From assembly GCA_964475735.1 (NCBI GenBank), contig CAYYYI010000041.1:1-19288 (forward strand): a stretch of 19,288 bases of DNA, read 5' to 3'. The translations under genes were made by a program, and so were the position numbers. Position 1 is the first letter of the stretch; the number at the start of each line of letters is the position of its first letter. The DNA comes from UCB2 sp964475735. Its GTDB lineage: Bacteria > Chloroflexota > Dehalococcoidia > Tepidiformales > Tepidiformaceae. Shown here piece by piece: positions 1-7,491 of the stretch. The notes under the pieces were generated by a model that was given only the letters and a program-made list of their open reading frames with translations, searched no databases and was not told where the DNA came from.

Positions 1-495
1 GGCTTTGGCCGCCGGCCGCTTTACGTCTTTGCCGGGGGCCTTGCAAGGACCGCGTTCTCGGGTGCGATCGCCTTCCTCATCATGGCAATCGTGGCCCCCG
101 CCGCCTGGGACATACTCGATGAGACGCTCGACACCGTTGGCGCCAGCACCGGACAGGCTAATGCCATCTTCCTCGGCCTGGGGGCGTTCCTGGCCGCCAT
201 TGGCGTCGTCCTCACCGTGCAGATCCTCATCGGACTTGCCCGGCTGGTCCGCGGCGGCCTCGACCTCGGGCGAACGATCACCATCGAAGGACCAGTGGTG
301 AAGGTGCACGGCGCCCGCTTCGCCATCGACGACGGCCAGAACTCGTCGCTCGTCGCGCTGATTCAGCCACCAGGCGGTCCGAGAGTGCAGTGGGGGCAAC
401 ATGTCCGGGCGGTCGTTTCGCCCCGCCTCCGCTACCTCTCCGCTCTCACCGCCCTGGGCGAACCACCCGCGGGCCCCGACAGCGGCGCGACGTAG
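1..495 (+). CDS. Membrane protein with C-terminal beta domain, 5' end missing
   Basis: The frame is open from the first base of the window to the stop at 493-495, so the N-terminus lies outside; the first visible ATG (position 82) falls inside a hydrophobic helix and is not a credible start. Two hydrophobic segments are visible, roughly codons 8-37 (ending IMAIVAPAAWDIL) and 56-75 (AIFLGLGAFLAAIGVVLTVQ). They are followed by a soluble, beta-rich tail that runs ITIEGPVVKV...FAIDDGQN...VRAVVSPRLRYL. Short tails of this kind (a small barrel after two or more membrane helices) occur in uncharacterised integral membrane proteins of Actinobacteria and Chloroflexota; I cannot assign a function. The SDR gene begins 93 bases after the stop. 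Confidence 0.75.
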   Translation, partial: GFGRRPLYVFAGGLARTAFSGAIAFLIMAIVAPAAWDILDETLDTVGASTGQANAIFLGLGAFLAAIGVVLTVQILIGLARLVRGGLDLGRTITIEGPVVKVHGARFAIDDGQNSSLVALIQPPGGPRVQWGQHVRAVVSPRLRYLSALTALGEPPAGPDSGAT

Positions 496-588
496 CGTGC
501 TCTGGTGGCCGGGCCCGGTCCCGGCGAGCCTCCACGCCCCGGTTGGAGTACGATCCGCCCGCAATCCACTCTCTATTGGGGGACCTTC

Positions 589-1512
589 ATGGCAGTTCGA
601 CTCGATGGGCAGGTAGCCCTGGTAACTGGCGCTGGACGCGGCCTTGGCCGCGCCTACGCCATCGACCTCGCGAAGCACGGCGCGAAGGTGGTCGTCAACG
701 ACTTCGGCGGCAGCGTCTCCGGCGAAGGCAGCGACATCTCGCCCGCGCAGGAAGTTGTCAACGAGATCAAGGCCGCGGGGGGCGAAGCAATCGCCAATCC
801 CGGAGACGTGGGTAGCTACGAAGACTGCTACGAGATGATCAAGCAGGCCATGGATACCTGGGGCCGCCTTGATGCGGTTGTCGCCAACGCGGGCATCCTC
901 CGCGACCTCGCCATCCACAACATGGCCGAAAAGGACTGGGACCTCGTCATCCGCGTGCACCTGAAGCAGTGCTACAACCTGGCCCACCATGCCTGGCCTG
1001 TTTTCCGCCAGCAGGCCTACGGCCGTTTCGTGATGGCCACTTCGACCTCCGGCCTCATCGGTAACTTCGGCCAGTCGAACTACGGGGCGGCGAAGGCTGG
1101 AATGTACGGCCTGATGAATGTCCTCAAGATCGAGGGCGAAAAGTACAACGTCATGGTCAACCTGATCTCCCCCGGCGCTGCCACGCGCATGACCAACAAC
1201 CTGATGGGAGCCCAGGGGCAGGACGCGAAGGTGCGCGAGATCGTCATGGGCCCCGAGCATGTCGCTCCGGCCGTCACCTATCTCGCATCGCCCCAGTGCC
1301 AGGAAAGCGGCATCTGCATCGACGCCGCGGGTGGCCACTACGGCCGCATCGCTATCGTCCGCAATGCTGGCGCCAACTACGACCCGCACGAGCACAAGGA
1401 CGCCGACTGGTTCGAAGCCAACTGGGCGAAGATCACGGATCTCACCGGGGCCCAGGCCCCGTGGTCGTTCCGCGAGACCCGCGAACAGCACTACGCAGCA
1501 AAGAAGGCATAG
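589..1512 (+). CDS. SDR-family oxidoreductase, HSD17B4/(3R)-hydroxyacyl-CoA dehydrogenase-like
   Basis: A 307-residue classical short-chain dehydrogenase. Visible motifs: the dinucleotide-binding TGAGRGLG (residues 13-20), VVVNDFGG (34-41) after beta-2, with an Asp that usually favours NAD(H), NAG (100-102), and the catalytic Ser152, Tyr165 and Lys169 in ATSTSG...SNYGAAK. The stretch GNFGQSNYGAAK and the VVNDFGG loop closely resemble the dehydrogenase domain of peroxisomal multifunctional enzyme type 2 (HSD17B4), so oxidation of (3R)-hydroxyacyl-CoA or a similar acyl/steroid substrate is likely; the exact substrate is inference. The C-terminal extension of about 60 residues (from NAGANYDPHEH) also fits that subfamily. 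I chose the ATG at 589 because the SDR fold begins directly after it and GGGGGA lies 5 bases upstream; an in-frame ATG at 505 would add an unrelated, low-complexity tail. Confidence 0.9.
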   Translation: MAVRLDGQVALVTGAGRGLGRAYAIDLAKHGAKVVVNDFGGSVSGEGSDISPAQEVVNEIKAAGGEAIANPGDVGSYEDCYEMIKQAMDTWGRLDAVVANAGILRDLAIHNMAEKDWDLVIRVHLKQCYNLAHHAWPVFRQQAYGRFVMATSTSGLIGNFGQSNYGAAKAGMYGLMNVLKIEGEKYNVMVNLISPGAATRMTNNLMGAQGQDAKVREIVMGPEHVAPAVTYLASPQCQESGICIDAAGGHYGRIAIVRNAGANYDPHEHKDADWFEANWAKITDLTGAQAPWSFRETREQHYAAKKA

Positions 1513-1518
1513 TCCTGT

Positions 1519-1552
1519 GCCGGGGCGCTGCGCCAGTGGCCGGCGCCCCGGC
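1519..1552 (+). terminator. GC-rich hairpin after the SDR gene
   Basis: A perfect 10-bp inverted repeat, GCCGGGGCGC (1519-1528) and GCGCCCCGGC (1543-1552), separated by 14 bases, begins 6 bases after the SDR stop codon. Position and strength suggest a transcription end signal, but no T-run follows, so intrinsic termination is uncertain; it could instead protect the 3' end of the mRNA. Confidence 0.45.
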
Positions 1553-1736
1553 TACCGCCGAGATCGCGGTTGCGCGGTTTCTTGCTTGCGGCCTTCTCCC
1601 GCTACCGCGGCTTCGGGCCCTTCCCGCCACTCCCCCTTCGCCTGCTTCTTGGCACTGGGCCCACTACGTGGCACCAACGTCTACCGTTGTCCATGAGGAG
1701 TTACTGTCACGGACGTTCTGAGCCAGTCCACGTGGT

Positions 1737-1763
1737 TTGACAACCCCTCTGCAAAGCTAGAAT
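1737..1763 (+). promoter_or_regulatory. Sigma-70-like promoter for the 1799 gene
   Basis: A perfect -35 box TTGACA (1737-1742) and a 5/6-match -10 box TAGAAT (1758-1763) are separated by 15 bases, slightly short of the usual 16-18. The stretch is AT-richer than its surroundings and would give a leader of about 30 bases before the ATG at 1799. Confidence 0.55.
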
Positions 1764-1798
1764 ATTCCGGCCAACCTGCGACCTACGAGGCCGAGCCC

Positions 1799-2206
1799 AT
1801 GGAGACGAGTATCGAGGTACTCACGGTGGCGGGGACCCTTGCCCTCACCTGCGGACTGCTCCTCGGCATCCCCCTGGCAGCGGCGCGGATGCGCTCACCC
1901 ACAGCCTCGCGCCACCTGGTGCACGCGCATATCGAGGCGCTGGTGGCGGGCGCTGCGTTACTGGCACTGTCGATAGCCGCGGGGTACTCGACCCTTGCGG
2001 ATGGCGCAGAGACTCTCGCTGCATGGCTGCTTACCGCGGGGGTTGCGGCGTCACTCGCAGGCGGAACACTGAACTGGCTCATGGGCTCAGGCGACCAATT
2101 CGCCGAACGGACACCGGGCTACTACCTGCAAGCGGTCAGCGGTCCGCTGATGGTCATCGGTGGCCTCCTGCTCTCCGCCGGCGTGCTGAAGGAGCTGGCC
2201 GGATAG
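1799..2206 (+). CDS. Four-helix membrane protein, hydroxylaminobenzene mutase/styrene-oxide isomerase-like
   Basis: 135 residues with four predicted membrane helices (about residues 7-28, 44-65, 73-95 and 112-132). Length, four-helix layout and the AHIEAL stretch at the start of helix 2 (His44) resemble hydroxylaminobenzene mutase and styrene-oxide isomerase, in which AHLEG..N carries a heme-ligand His and a catalytic Asn six residues later. Here that position is Ala50, so if it belongs to the family it is divergent and may have lost isomerase activity. The family link is from memory of motif patterns and is moderate at best; a plain small integral membrane protein is the alternative. The start is supported by GAGG at 1787-1790 and the promoter upstream. 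It is convergent with the next gene, with 122 bases between them that hold nothing I can identify. Confidence 0.7.
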   Translation: METSIEVLTVAGTLALTCGLLLGIPLAAARMRSPTASRHLVHAHIEALVAGAALLALSIAAGYSTLADGAETLAAWLLTAGVAASLAGGTLNWLMGSGDQFAERTPGYYLQAVSGPLMVIGGLLLSAGVLKELAG

Positions 2207-2328
2207 TTCTTCAAGCGCCATATCCCACGAACTACAGCCTCTCCTCGGTTGCCAGGCGTGGCTTGACCTGCAGGGTTCATGGACTTTGACGCGCTGACGA
2301 AGCTGCCAGGTCTCCTTTGCCTCCTCGC

Positions 2329-4380
2329 TCAGTTCGCCCCCGCTGCCGCCGTCTCCACGCGCACGCTGTGCGTCCCCGCCGGGAGGCGCAGCGTGTATCC
2401 CCCTTCCGGGTTGCGCGTGGCCGTGATCTGCGCCTCCACCCCATCGATCGAAACTCGCACCGGCTCCCGGTCGGCCACCATGTAGGCCCGCGCCCGCGAG
2501 AAATACGAGACCTCCAGCGCATTCGCCTCTACCGTCGCGGAGCCTATCTCGCCCGTGACGCGCAGGAGCGCGGGCCCCATCGGCGCCCCTCGTGACCATT
2601 CCAGCCTGTGCTCTCCACCAGGGACAATCGCCCGGCCTGGCCCCGCCGGCCAGGGAACGCCGTCCACCGATAGCAGCCCGAACCCGTGCCCTTCGGGCGC
2701 CATGGCGGTCACCGCAAACGCTGCCCGAAGGCCCGTGTCCAGCGTCTCGGCGCTCGCGGCCATCGCGGCCGGCAGGTGCAGCATGTCCACCGTGGCCACG
2801 GTCGAAAGCGAGAACAGCGCCACCCGCCCGCTCACCTTTGATGCCGTGGCCACGGCGAGGTCGAACTCCGCGCCTGTTGCTGTCGCCGTCGGGAAGCCCG
2901 CTTCACGCACGACGATGTTGATGTCGATGAATGCCTGCCCGGCAGGCATCAGCGATGGAAGGCGCTCCACCACCTGCTCGTAGCGAAGTGGGCTGGCCGC
3001 CCACGCCGTGTACGGGTCCTCCAGCTGCAGCGACGCCCCGAAGTCGCGGGCGACCACGGCGAGCCCGGCCACGTCGCTGCCGACCGCCCTGGCCTTCGCG
3101 GGGTCAAGCGTGTCATCGATGATGGTCAGCTGCAGATCCAGCTCCGCTCCCCGGGGAAGCGCCCGAATCCCGGCCAGCATCCGGGCGTTCAACTCCGTGG
3201 CAAGGCTGGTGCGGAAATCGAGGAACTGCTCCGGCGCAGCCTCCGGATCGCCGCCAAATCGCGCCAGCGCCGATGGGTGGAAGGGAGTGAAGTTCTCTTC
3301 CTTCACAGTGGGCTCGAAGTACAGCTCCGCGACGTTCACTCCATCCCAGTCGAACTTCGTCAACACCTGCGTCCACTGTTCCCAGGCCAGCTTGAAACAC
3401 CGCTCGTCCTCCAAAGCGATCAAGAAGCGCCAGTCCACCTGCGCGTCGCGGCCGGTGGCGGTCTTCTCCCGGCACTCCGGGCGGTCCTCCCACATCAGAA
3501 GGTTCACCTGCGGAGGTTCGAGCCAGGCGTAGGCGGCGATCCCGCGCGCGTGCAGCGCTTCGATGAGCCCGGCGTAGTCGAAGTCGTTTGCCGGGTCGCG
3601 GAACCCGAAGTGCCAGGCCGCCACGTGGGCGGCGCGCACTCCTCCCAGGCTCGCCGCTACCGCCCCCGGGTTGGCTTTCATCGCAGGCGAGAGACTCCCC
3701 GGATCGACATAAACCTCAGCGGCCTCGCGCTCCGGCCCCGGCGGGGCGCCCGTCCAGCCTGCGATTGTCCTGCCCAGGTCCGGGATTAACTCGTACCCCG
3801 ATCGCGTCTCCTCCATCGGGTCGAACGCCAGCGCCAGGATGCTGCCCCGGCCGAGAACGGCCTCGCCGACGAGTATCGCGCCCCCTTCTGCCACGACCGG
3901 TGCGAGCGACTTCAGGTTCTTCCCTTTTCGCAGACCCTGCACTTCAATCGCGGCCGTCCACGTTGCGCGTTCCAGGGCGGGCCCGAAGTTTACGCCGTTG
4001 ACCGTGACCGGGGCCTCGCGTTGCACCCCCAATCCGGCCAGCAGGTCCTTGTGCGCAGTGACGAGCCGCCCTCCATTGGCCACCCACCGGTGGATCATCT
4101 GGTGGTCTGCGGGTGTAAGGATGGCGCGTGCGGGAACGATCCCGGTGGGGCGAGCCAGTAGCTCATCGAGCTTGCCCACGCGGAACGCTGCACCAGCGGC
4201 GCGCTCGAGCAGCAGCCACTCGTTGGCGTCCGAAGACGCGAGGATGATTACCGGGGTTGTCGGCGCCCCCCCGATCGGCGGCAGCTCGGGGTCACCGTCA
4301 CCTGCCAGCAGGCATCGCCAGCCTGCAAGAATGGCCAGCCCGGCGATAACCACGAGGGCGATGGCCGAAAGCCTGCTCAT
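2329..4380 (-). CDS. Secreted or membrane-anchored TIM-barrel glycosidase-like protein
   Basis: 683 residues, exported: the N-terminus has an Arg then a hydrophobic helix (residues 6-20), probably signal peptide or anchor; Cys23 lacks a lipobox. Three regions can be inferred. Residues about 40-215 look like a Rossmann/GATase-like alpha-beta domain (TPVIILASSDANEW, later GGRLVTAH). Residues about 235-530 look like a (beta/alpha)8 barrel, with HVAAWHFGFRD, YAWLEPPQVN and WDGVNVAELYFEP; Glu352 and Glu356 in the last are candidate catalytic acids. The tail from about 575 is beta-rich, with a PEGA-like end. The barrel resembles uncharacterised glycoside-hydrolase-like proteins found in polysaccharide loci (PgaB/PelA-type or YngK-type barrels). 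The substrate is unknown. No clear SD precedes the ATG. It follows the small gene at 4431-4631 by 50 bases and probably shares its transcript. Confidence 0.8.
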   Translation of the reverse strand: MSRLSAIALVVIAGLAILAGWRCLLAGDGDPELPPIGGAPTTPVIILASSDANEWLLLERAAGAAFRVGKLDELLARPTGIVPARAILTPADHQMIHRWVANGGRLVTAHKDLLAGLGVQREAPVTVNGVNFGPALERATWTAAIEVQGLRKGKNLKSLAPVVAEGGAILVGEAVLGRGSILALAFDPMEETRSGYELIPDLGRTIAGWTGAPPGPEREAAEVYVDPGSLSPAMKANPGAVAASLGGVRAAHVAAWHFGFRDPANDFDYAGLIEALHARGIAAYAWLEPPQVNLLMWEDRPECREKTATGRDAQVDWRFLIALEDERCFKLAWEQWTQVLTKFDWDGVNVAELYFEPTVKEENFTPFHPSALARFGGDPEAAPEQFLDFRTSLATELNARMLAGIRALPRGAELDLQLTIIDDTLDPAKARAVGSDVAGLAVVARDFGASLQLEDPYTAWAASPLRYEQVVERLPSLMPAGQAFIDINIVVREAGFPTATATGAEFDLAVATASKVSGRVALFSLSTVATVDMLHLPAAMAASAETLDTGLRAAFAVTAMAPEGHGFGLLSVDGVPWPAGPGRAIVPGGEHRLEWSRGAPMGPALLRVTGEIGSATVEANALEVSYFSRARAYMVADREPVRVSIDGVEAQITATRNPEGGYTLRLPAGTHSVRVETAAAGAN

Positions 4381-4430
4381 GGAGCTACAGGTATCCGGCG
4401 CGGGCCGGGGTCGCTACCGCCCCGCGGCTG

Positions 4431-4631
4431 CTACCGCTCGTTGCAGGGGTAGCGTTCAGCGAGCTGCTGGAGCCGCTCTCGAACACGCGTAATGAGCGGA
4501 GCGTTGAAGCCCTGCATCTGAGGCTTCCACAGCCGATCGATCTCGGCGATGGCTGCATCGACCCCGGCACGGTAACCGGAGGCCCATTCCGTATCTGTTC
4601 TCGCCAGGGTGGTGTGCACATCTGTGACCAT
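4431..4631 (-). CDS. Small soluble protein, 66 aa, unknown
   Basis: A 66-residue predicted helical protein beginning MVTDVHTTLARTDTEW and ending with Pro-Cys-Asn-Glu-Arg. Composition is protein-like and balanced (Trp, Tyr, Glu, Leu), unlike the Arg/Pro/Ser-rich shadow frames nearby, which is the main reason I believe it. The middle (GVDAAIAEIDRLW) and the end (LITRVRERLQQLAERY) would form two amphipathic helices. The reading frame is open 33 codons further upstream, but that part has shadow-like composition; ATG at 4631 is the best start although no SD is obvious. No family recognised. It lies just upstream of, and in line with, the TIM-barrel gene. Confidence 0.55.
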   Translation of the reverse strand: MVTDVHTTLARTDTEWASGYRAGVDAAIAEIDRLWKPQMQGFNAPLITRVRERLQQLAERYPCNER

Positions 4632-4850
4632 AGTAGATCTGTCGGCGGCAGCAGCCCATGACAGCAGGTCTGCCGGGCGAGATCGTCCGTCCGCAGCCGC
4701 ACCACGCCAGTATGAAGCTCCCGCAGACACCTAAGGGTGAACTCTTACGGAATTCCTACGGTTTACCAACCGTTCACCTATTTATCCCCCTGCCGTCCAC
4801 CGCGTACGCTGGTCGTGACGGAACTCTAGACACAGGTGGTAGGTGCGGAA
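4632..4850. promoter_or_regulatory. Divergent regulatory region upstream of the glycan operon
   Basis: 219 bases between the 66-aa gene (-) and the coiled-coil gene (+), noticeably AT-richer around 4735-4790 than the rest of the window. It contains a perfect dyad, ACGGTT (4758-4763), TACC, AACCGT (4768-4773), followed by an AT stretch with a -10-like TATTTA (4779-4784) but no good -35 at the proper distance. The dyad looks like an operator for a dimeric regulator; this is inference. Confidence 0.4.
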
Positions 4851-5654
4851 ATGGAAAGCAAGCACACGACAATACAGGGGCAGGCCAATGCGCCAGGCGT
4901 GAACGGTAAAGCCAACGGCTCTGCCGCTCCGGCAGTTGCCCCGGCCAGGCCTGAGGCCCTGGCAGGCGTTCGGCTGGCGCCGGTCAATGGAAACCAGACG
5001 CCTGGACAGCCTCCTTTCGCCGTTCCGCCGCCGGCCGGCTTCCGCGCCAAGTCCATCGCCTCCAGCCCGGAAGTGGCTCCGCGGCCCGCGCACCTCATCG
5101 ACAGGGAGCTCGCCGCCATGGCCGCAGGCGCCTCGGGCCGCGAGTTCACGGAGAAGGTCTACGCCCGGGCTCGTGAAATCCTGCAGGACGCCTACGAGAG
5201 CGCCGCCGAACTGCGCATCGAAGCGCTCAGCCGCGTCCGCGAGCAGCTCGACCGTGTTACGAGGACCGAGACCGACACGCGCTCCCGCCTGGACGAAGAG
5301 GCCGATGCCCTTAAGGCCCAGGCAACCCTCGAATCCAAGCTCGCCCTCCAGCGCGCCCAGCGCGAGGCCGATGCCGTTGTCGCCCGCGCCCGCGCTCTCG
5401 CTGAGCAGACGGTGAAGTCCGCCAATGAGCAGGCAGCAGCCGTTCGCACCGAGGCAAAGCGCGAAGCCCAGGGTGTCGTTGAAGATGCCCGTCGCATCAC
5501 CCAGGAGGCCCGCAACCGCATCCACGAGGTGGAGCGTTTGGAAGAGCAGTTCGAAAAGGTCGCGCTCGAATTCACCCGGTGGCTCGGAGCTTCGGTCGAC
5601 ACGAAGCAGAGCCGGCTCGCGCGAATCCGGGCAGCGTCAGTCCTCAAGGCCTGA
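4851..5654 (+). CDS. Coiled-coil protein, DivIVA-like scaffold candidate
   Basis: 267 residues. The first ~85 are Ala/Pro/Gly-rich and probably disordered (NGKANGSAAPAVAPARPEA). From about 90 to 250 the protein is an almost unbroken charged coiled coil (REFTEKVYARAREILQDAYESAAELR; repeated EAxxxxAxAR heptads such as QREADAVVARARALAEQ), ending with FTRWLGASVDT. No membrane helix or signal peptide, so it is cytoplasmic. Such coils resemble DivIVA/Wag31-type or F-type ATPase b-type helices; as first gene of a surface-glycan operon it may position the synthase at the membrane, which is inference. ATG at 4851 is chosen because AGGTG lies 5 bases upstream; a GTG 15 bases earlier in frame is the alternative. 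The next gene starts 63 bases after the stop. Confidence 0.8.
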   Translation: MESKHTTIQGQANAPGVNGKANGSAAPAVAPARPEALAGVRLAPVNGNQTPGQPPFAVPPPAGFRAKSIASSPEVAPRPAHLIDRELAAMAAGASGREFTEKVYARAREILQDAYESAAELRIEALSRVREQLDRVTRTETDTRSRLDEEADALKAQATLESKLALQRAQREADAVVARARALAEQTVKSANEQAAAVRTEAKREAQGVVEDARRITQEARNRIHEVERLEEQFEKVALEFTRWLGASVDTKQSRLARIRAASVLKA

Positions 5655-5717
5655 ACCACCATTCGGGCCGCCAATCGTCAACGACCAGGGCAATCACTGC
5701 TGCAAAGGAATCTTCAG

Positions 5718-5873
5718 ATGTTTGGTAACGGTTCGTTCTTCACCATCGGGGCCGTCCCCGTCCCCTTCGCGGGTGGGGTGAGCCTCTTCGTCGCCGGCTA
5801 CGCCACCCTCGTCGTGGGCTGCGTGCTCTTCGGCGCAGGGCTGGCTGTCTGGAGGAAGATGAGTGGCCATTGA
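5718..5873 (+). CDS. 51-aa single-pass membrane protein overlapping the glycosyltransferase start
   Basis: A short gene: ATG at 5718, SD AAGGAA (5705-5710) 7 bases upstream, stop TGA at 5871-5873. The product starts MFGNGSFFTIGAVPVPF, has a hydrophobic segment of about 25 residues (GVSLFVAGYATLVVGCVLFGAGLAV) and ends with the basic tail WRKMSGH, implying N-out/C-in insertion. Its last 11 bases overlap the start of the glycosyltransferase gene, whose SD (GGAGG) lies inside this gene's codons for Trp-Arg-Lys, so translation is likely coupled. Tight coupling suggests a small subunit or regulator of the synthase, comparable in arrangement (not in sequence) to PgaD beside PgaC. No family recognised. 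Confidence 0.75.
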   Translation: MFGNGSFFTIGAVPVPFAGGVSLFVAGYATLVVGCVLFGAGLAVWRKMSGH

Positions 5874-7410
5874 GTTCTCCCCCATGGTGCTGACCGTCAT
5901 CGCGGTGTACTTCGTGACCTCGACGTACCTGCTGGCGGCGGCTGCCATCACCGCGAGGGCGCCGAGGCCCAACGAGCACAGCCGCAAGCTGTTCTACGTC
6001 CTCGTCGTCCCCGCGCTCAACGAGGAGCTGGTGATTGGCAACACTGTCCGTCACCTGCTCACGTTGAGGGGAGAGAACTACCTGGTGCTCATCATTGATG
6101 ATGGCTCCAACGACCGCACCGGCGAAGTTGTGCGGTCCTTCCCGCCGGGCAAGGTGCGGCTCCTTTCTCGCCGCGCTCCCTTCGCCCGCCAGGGCAAGGG
6201 CGAAGCCCTCAACCATGCCTACCGGTCGGTCCTCACCTCCGAGCTGCCCGAGATCTACGGCGCCGACAACATCGTCTTCTCCGTGATGGACGCAGACGGT
6301 CAGGTCCCGGCCAACATGCTCGATGCTGTTGGGCCCTACTTCGCTGACCCCCACACGGCCGCCGTTCAGGTTGGCGTTCGCATGCTGAACGCGAAGGAGA
6401 ACATCTTCACCCGCTGGCAGCAGTACGAATTCGTCACCTTCAACTGGCTCTTCTCCCGGGCCCGCGAAAGCCTCGGCAGCGTGAGCCTCGGCGGTAACGG
6501 CCAGTTCGTGCGAATGTCCGCCCTTGCCTCGCTCCGCGAAGGCCCCTGGACAGACTGCCTGACCGAAGACCTCGACATCGGCCTGCGCCTGATGCTCCTT
6601 GGCTGGCGGAACCGCTACTGCCACGACACGCAGGTCTACCAGCAGGCGGTGCCTTCGCCGAAGCGCCTTGTGCGCCAGCGATCGCGCTGGTACCAGGGCC
6701 ATCTCACCTGCTGGAGGCTTATCCCTCGCATCATCGTCTCGGACTGGCCCGCCCACCGGAAAGCCGATGTGCTCAACTATCTGCTCGCTCCCGGGCTCGT
6801 CCTTCCCATGGGCGTGTTCTCGCTCGCGGTCATCCTTCTCTCGCTCGTGCCCGGCATGTCGCCATTTGGCGCTGGTGGCGGCTTCAGCAGCCCATCGAAC
6901 CTGGTCACGTGGTACGTGCTCAGCATGGGCGCGGCCCCGCTCTTTGCTGTGGCGCTCTGGCGCGCGAAGGAGTCCAACCCCCTTGCAGCCATCTTCTGGG
7001 CCCACCTCTTCCTGCTGGGCAGCTACATCTGGCTGATTGCCGGATTGATGGCTATCAAGCGCATGGTCACAGGCAAGGCCGGCTGGCTCAAGACCGCGCG
7101 CACCGCCATTGGGGAAGTCCACACCACCCCGGCAGGCGCCGGGCTCGCCGCCGGTAGCAAGTACGTCGCGTGGACCTCCTCGAACGACGTCCCCGCGGAG
7201 ACAGGGTCTCTCCTGGGCATTCGCCCTGGCAATTTCGTGCCCCGCACCGGCGCGGACTTCGCCACCAGCACCTACTACGCGCCGCCGGGCGGCGAAGCCG
7301 AGATGCCCGCAGCGCTGCTTCTCGCCCGTGGCGAAGCACGGCTTACCCGCCTCGACCAGCTGGTCGCCGCAAGCGGGCAGCAGTCGCAACGTTCACTGGC
7401 CGAGGTCTAG
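5863..7410 (+). CDS. Processive family-2 membrane glycosyltransferase
   Basis: 515 residues with the layout of cellulose/hyaluronan/PNAG-type synthases: one N-terminal helix (about 8-30), a cytosolic GT-A domain, then a membrane domain of about three or four helices (residues ~305-405). All processive GT2 motifs are present: PALNEE (50-55), DDGS (79-82), DAD (143-145) for metal/UDP binding, GGNGQF (210-215), TED (234-236) with the catalytic-base Asp236, and QRSRW (272-276), the Q(Q/R)xRW that holds the growing chain. It should polymerise a UDP-sugar and push the chain across the membrane; the sugar cannot be read, but the nearby epimerase and deacetylase suggest an N-acetylhexosamine. The last ~110 residues (from about 405) are a soluble tail with no recognised domain. 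Start: GTG at 5863, with GGAGG 7 bases upstream (5851-5855). Confidence 0.92.
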   Translation: MAIEFSPMVLTVIAVYFVTSTYLLAAAAITARAPRPNEHSRKLFYVLVVPALNEELVIGNTVRHLLTLRGENYLVLIIDDGSNDRTGEVVRSFPPGKVRLLSRRAPFARQGKGEALNHAYRSVLTSELPEIYGADNIVFSVMDADGQVPANMLDAVGPYFADPHTAAVQVGVRMLNAKENIFTRWQQYEFVTFNWLFSRARESLGSVSLGGNGQFVRMSALASLREGPWTDCLTEDLDIGLRLMLLGWRNRYCHDTQVYQQAVPSPKRLVRQRSRWYQGHLTCWRLIPRIIVSDWPAHRKADVLNYLLAPGLVLPMGVFSLAVILLSLVPGMSPFGAGGGFSSPSNLVTWYVLSMGAAPLFAVALWRAKESNPLAAIFWAHLFLLGSYIWLIAGLMAIKRMVTGKAGWLKTARTAIGEVHTTPAGAGLAAGSKYVAWTSSNDVPAETGSLLGIRPGNFVPRTGADFATSTYYAPPGGEAEMPAALLLARGEARLTRLDQLVAASGQQSQRSLAEV

Positions 7411-7491
7411 CAAGTTATCGGAAACCACACCAGGCCAACTGCGCCGTCGCTGGCAGGTAGGCCGCCAGAGCCGAAAGAGGGGAACACCACA

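Larger units (their letters stand above)
1513..1798. other. Intergenic region, 286 bases
   Basis: Between the SDR and the four-helix membrane protein. It holds the hairpin at 1519-1552 and the promoter candidate at 1737-1763. Open frames through here lack SD sites and have arginine/proline-rich, shadow-like translations; I see no gene. Confidence 0.6.

Noticed and set aside
505..588. Upstream extension of the SDR gene to an ATG at 505
   Set aside because: Adds 28 Pro/Arg-rich residues before the conserved SDR start; ATG 589 has a GGGGGA SD.
2207..2328. Possible tRNA-like or terminator element (GGGTTCATGGAC near 2275)
   Set aside because: No acceptor, D or anticodon stems can be formed around it and no convincing hairpin with a T-run was found.
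4782..5525. A 247-codon minus strand frame opposite the coiled-coil gene
   Set aside because: Gly/Leu-rich complement of a heptad-repeat coil; no SD or motif, and the + strand frame fits the operon.
5740..7389. A 549-codon open frame on the minus strand antisense to the glycosyltransferase
   Set aside because: Arg/Gly/His-rich translation with no recognisable domain or SD; the + strand frame has every GT2 motif. Long antisense frames are expected in GC-rich coding DNA.
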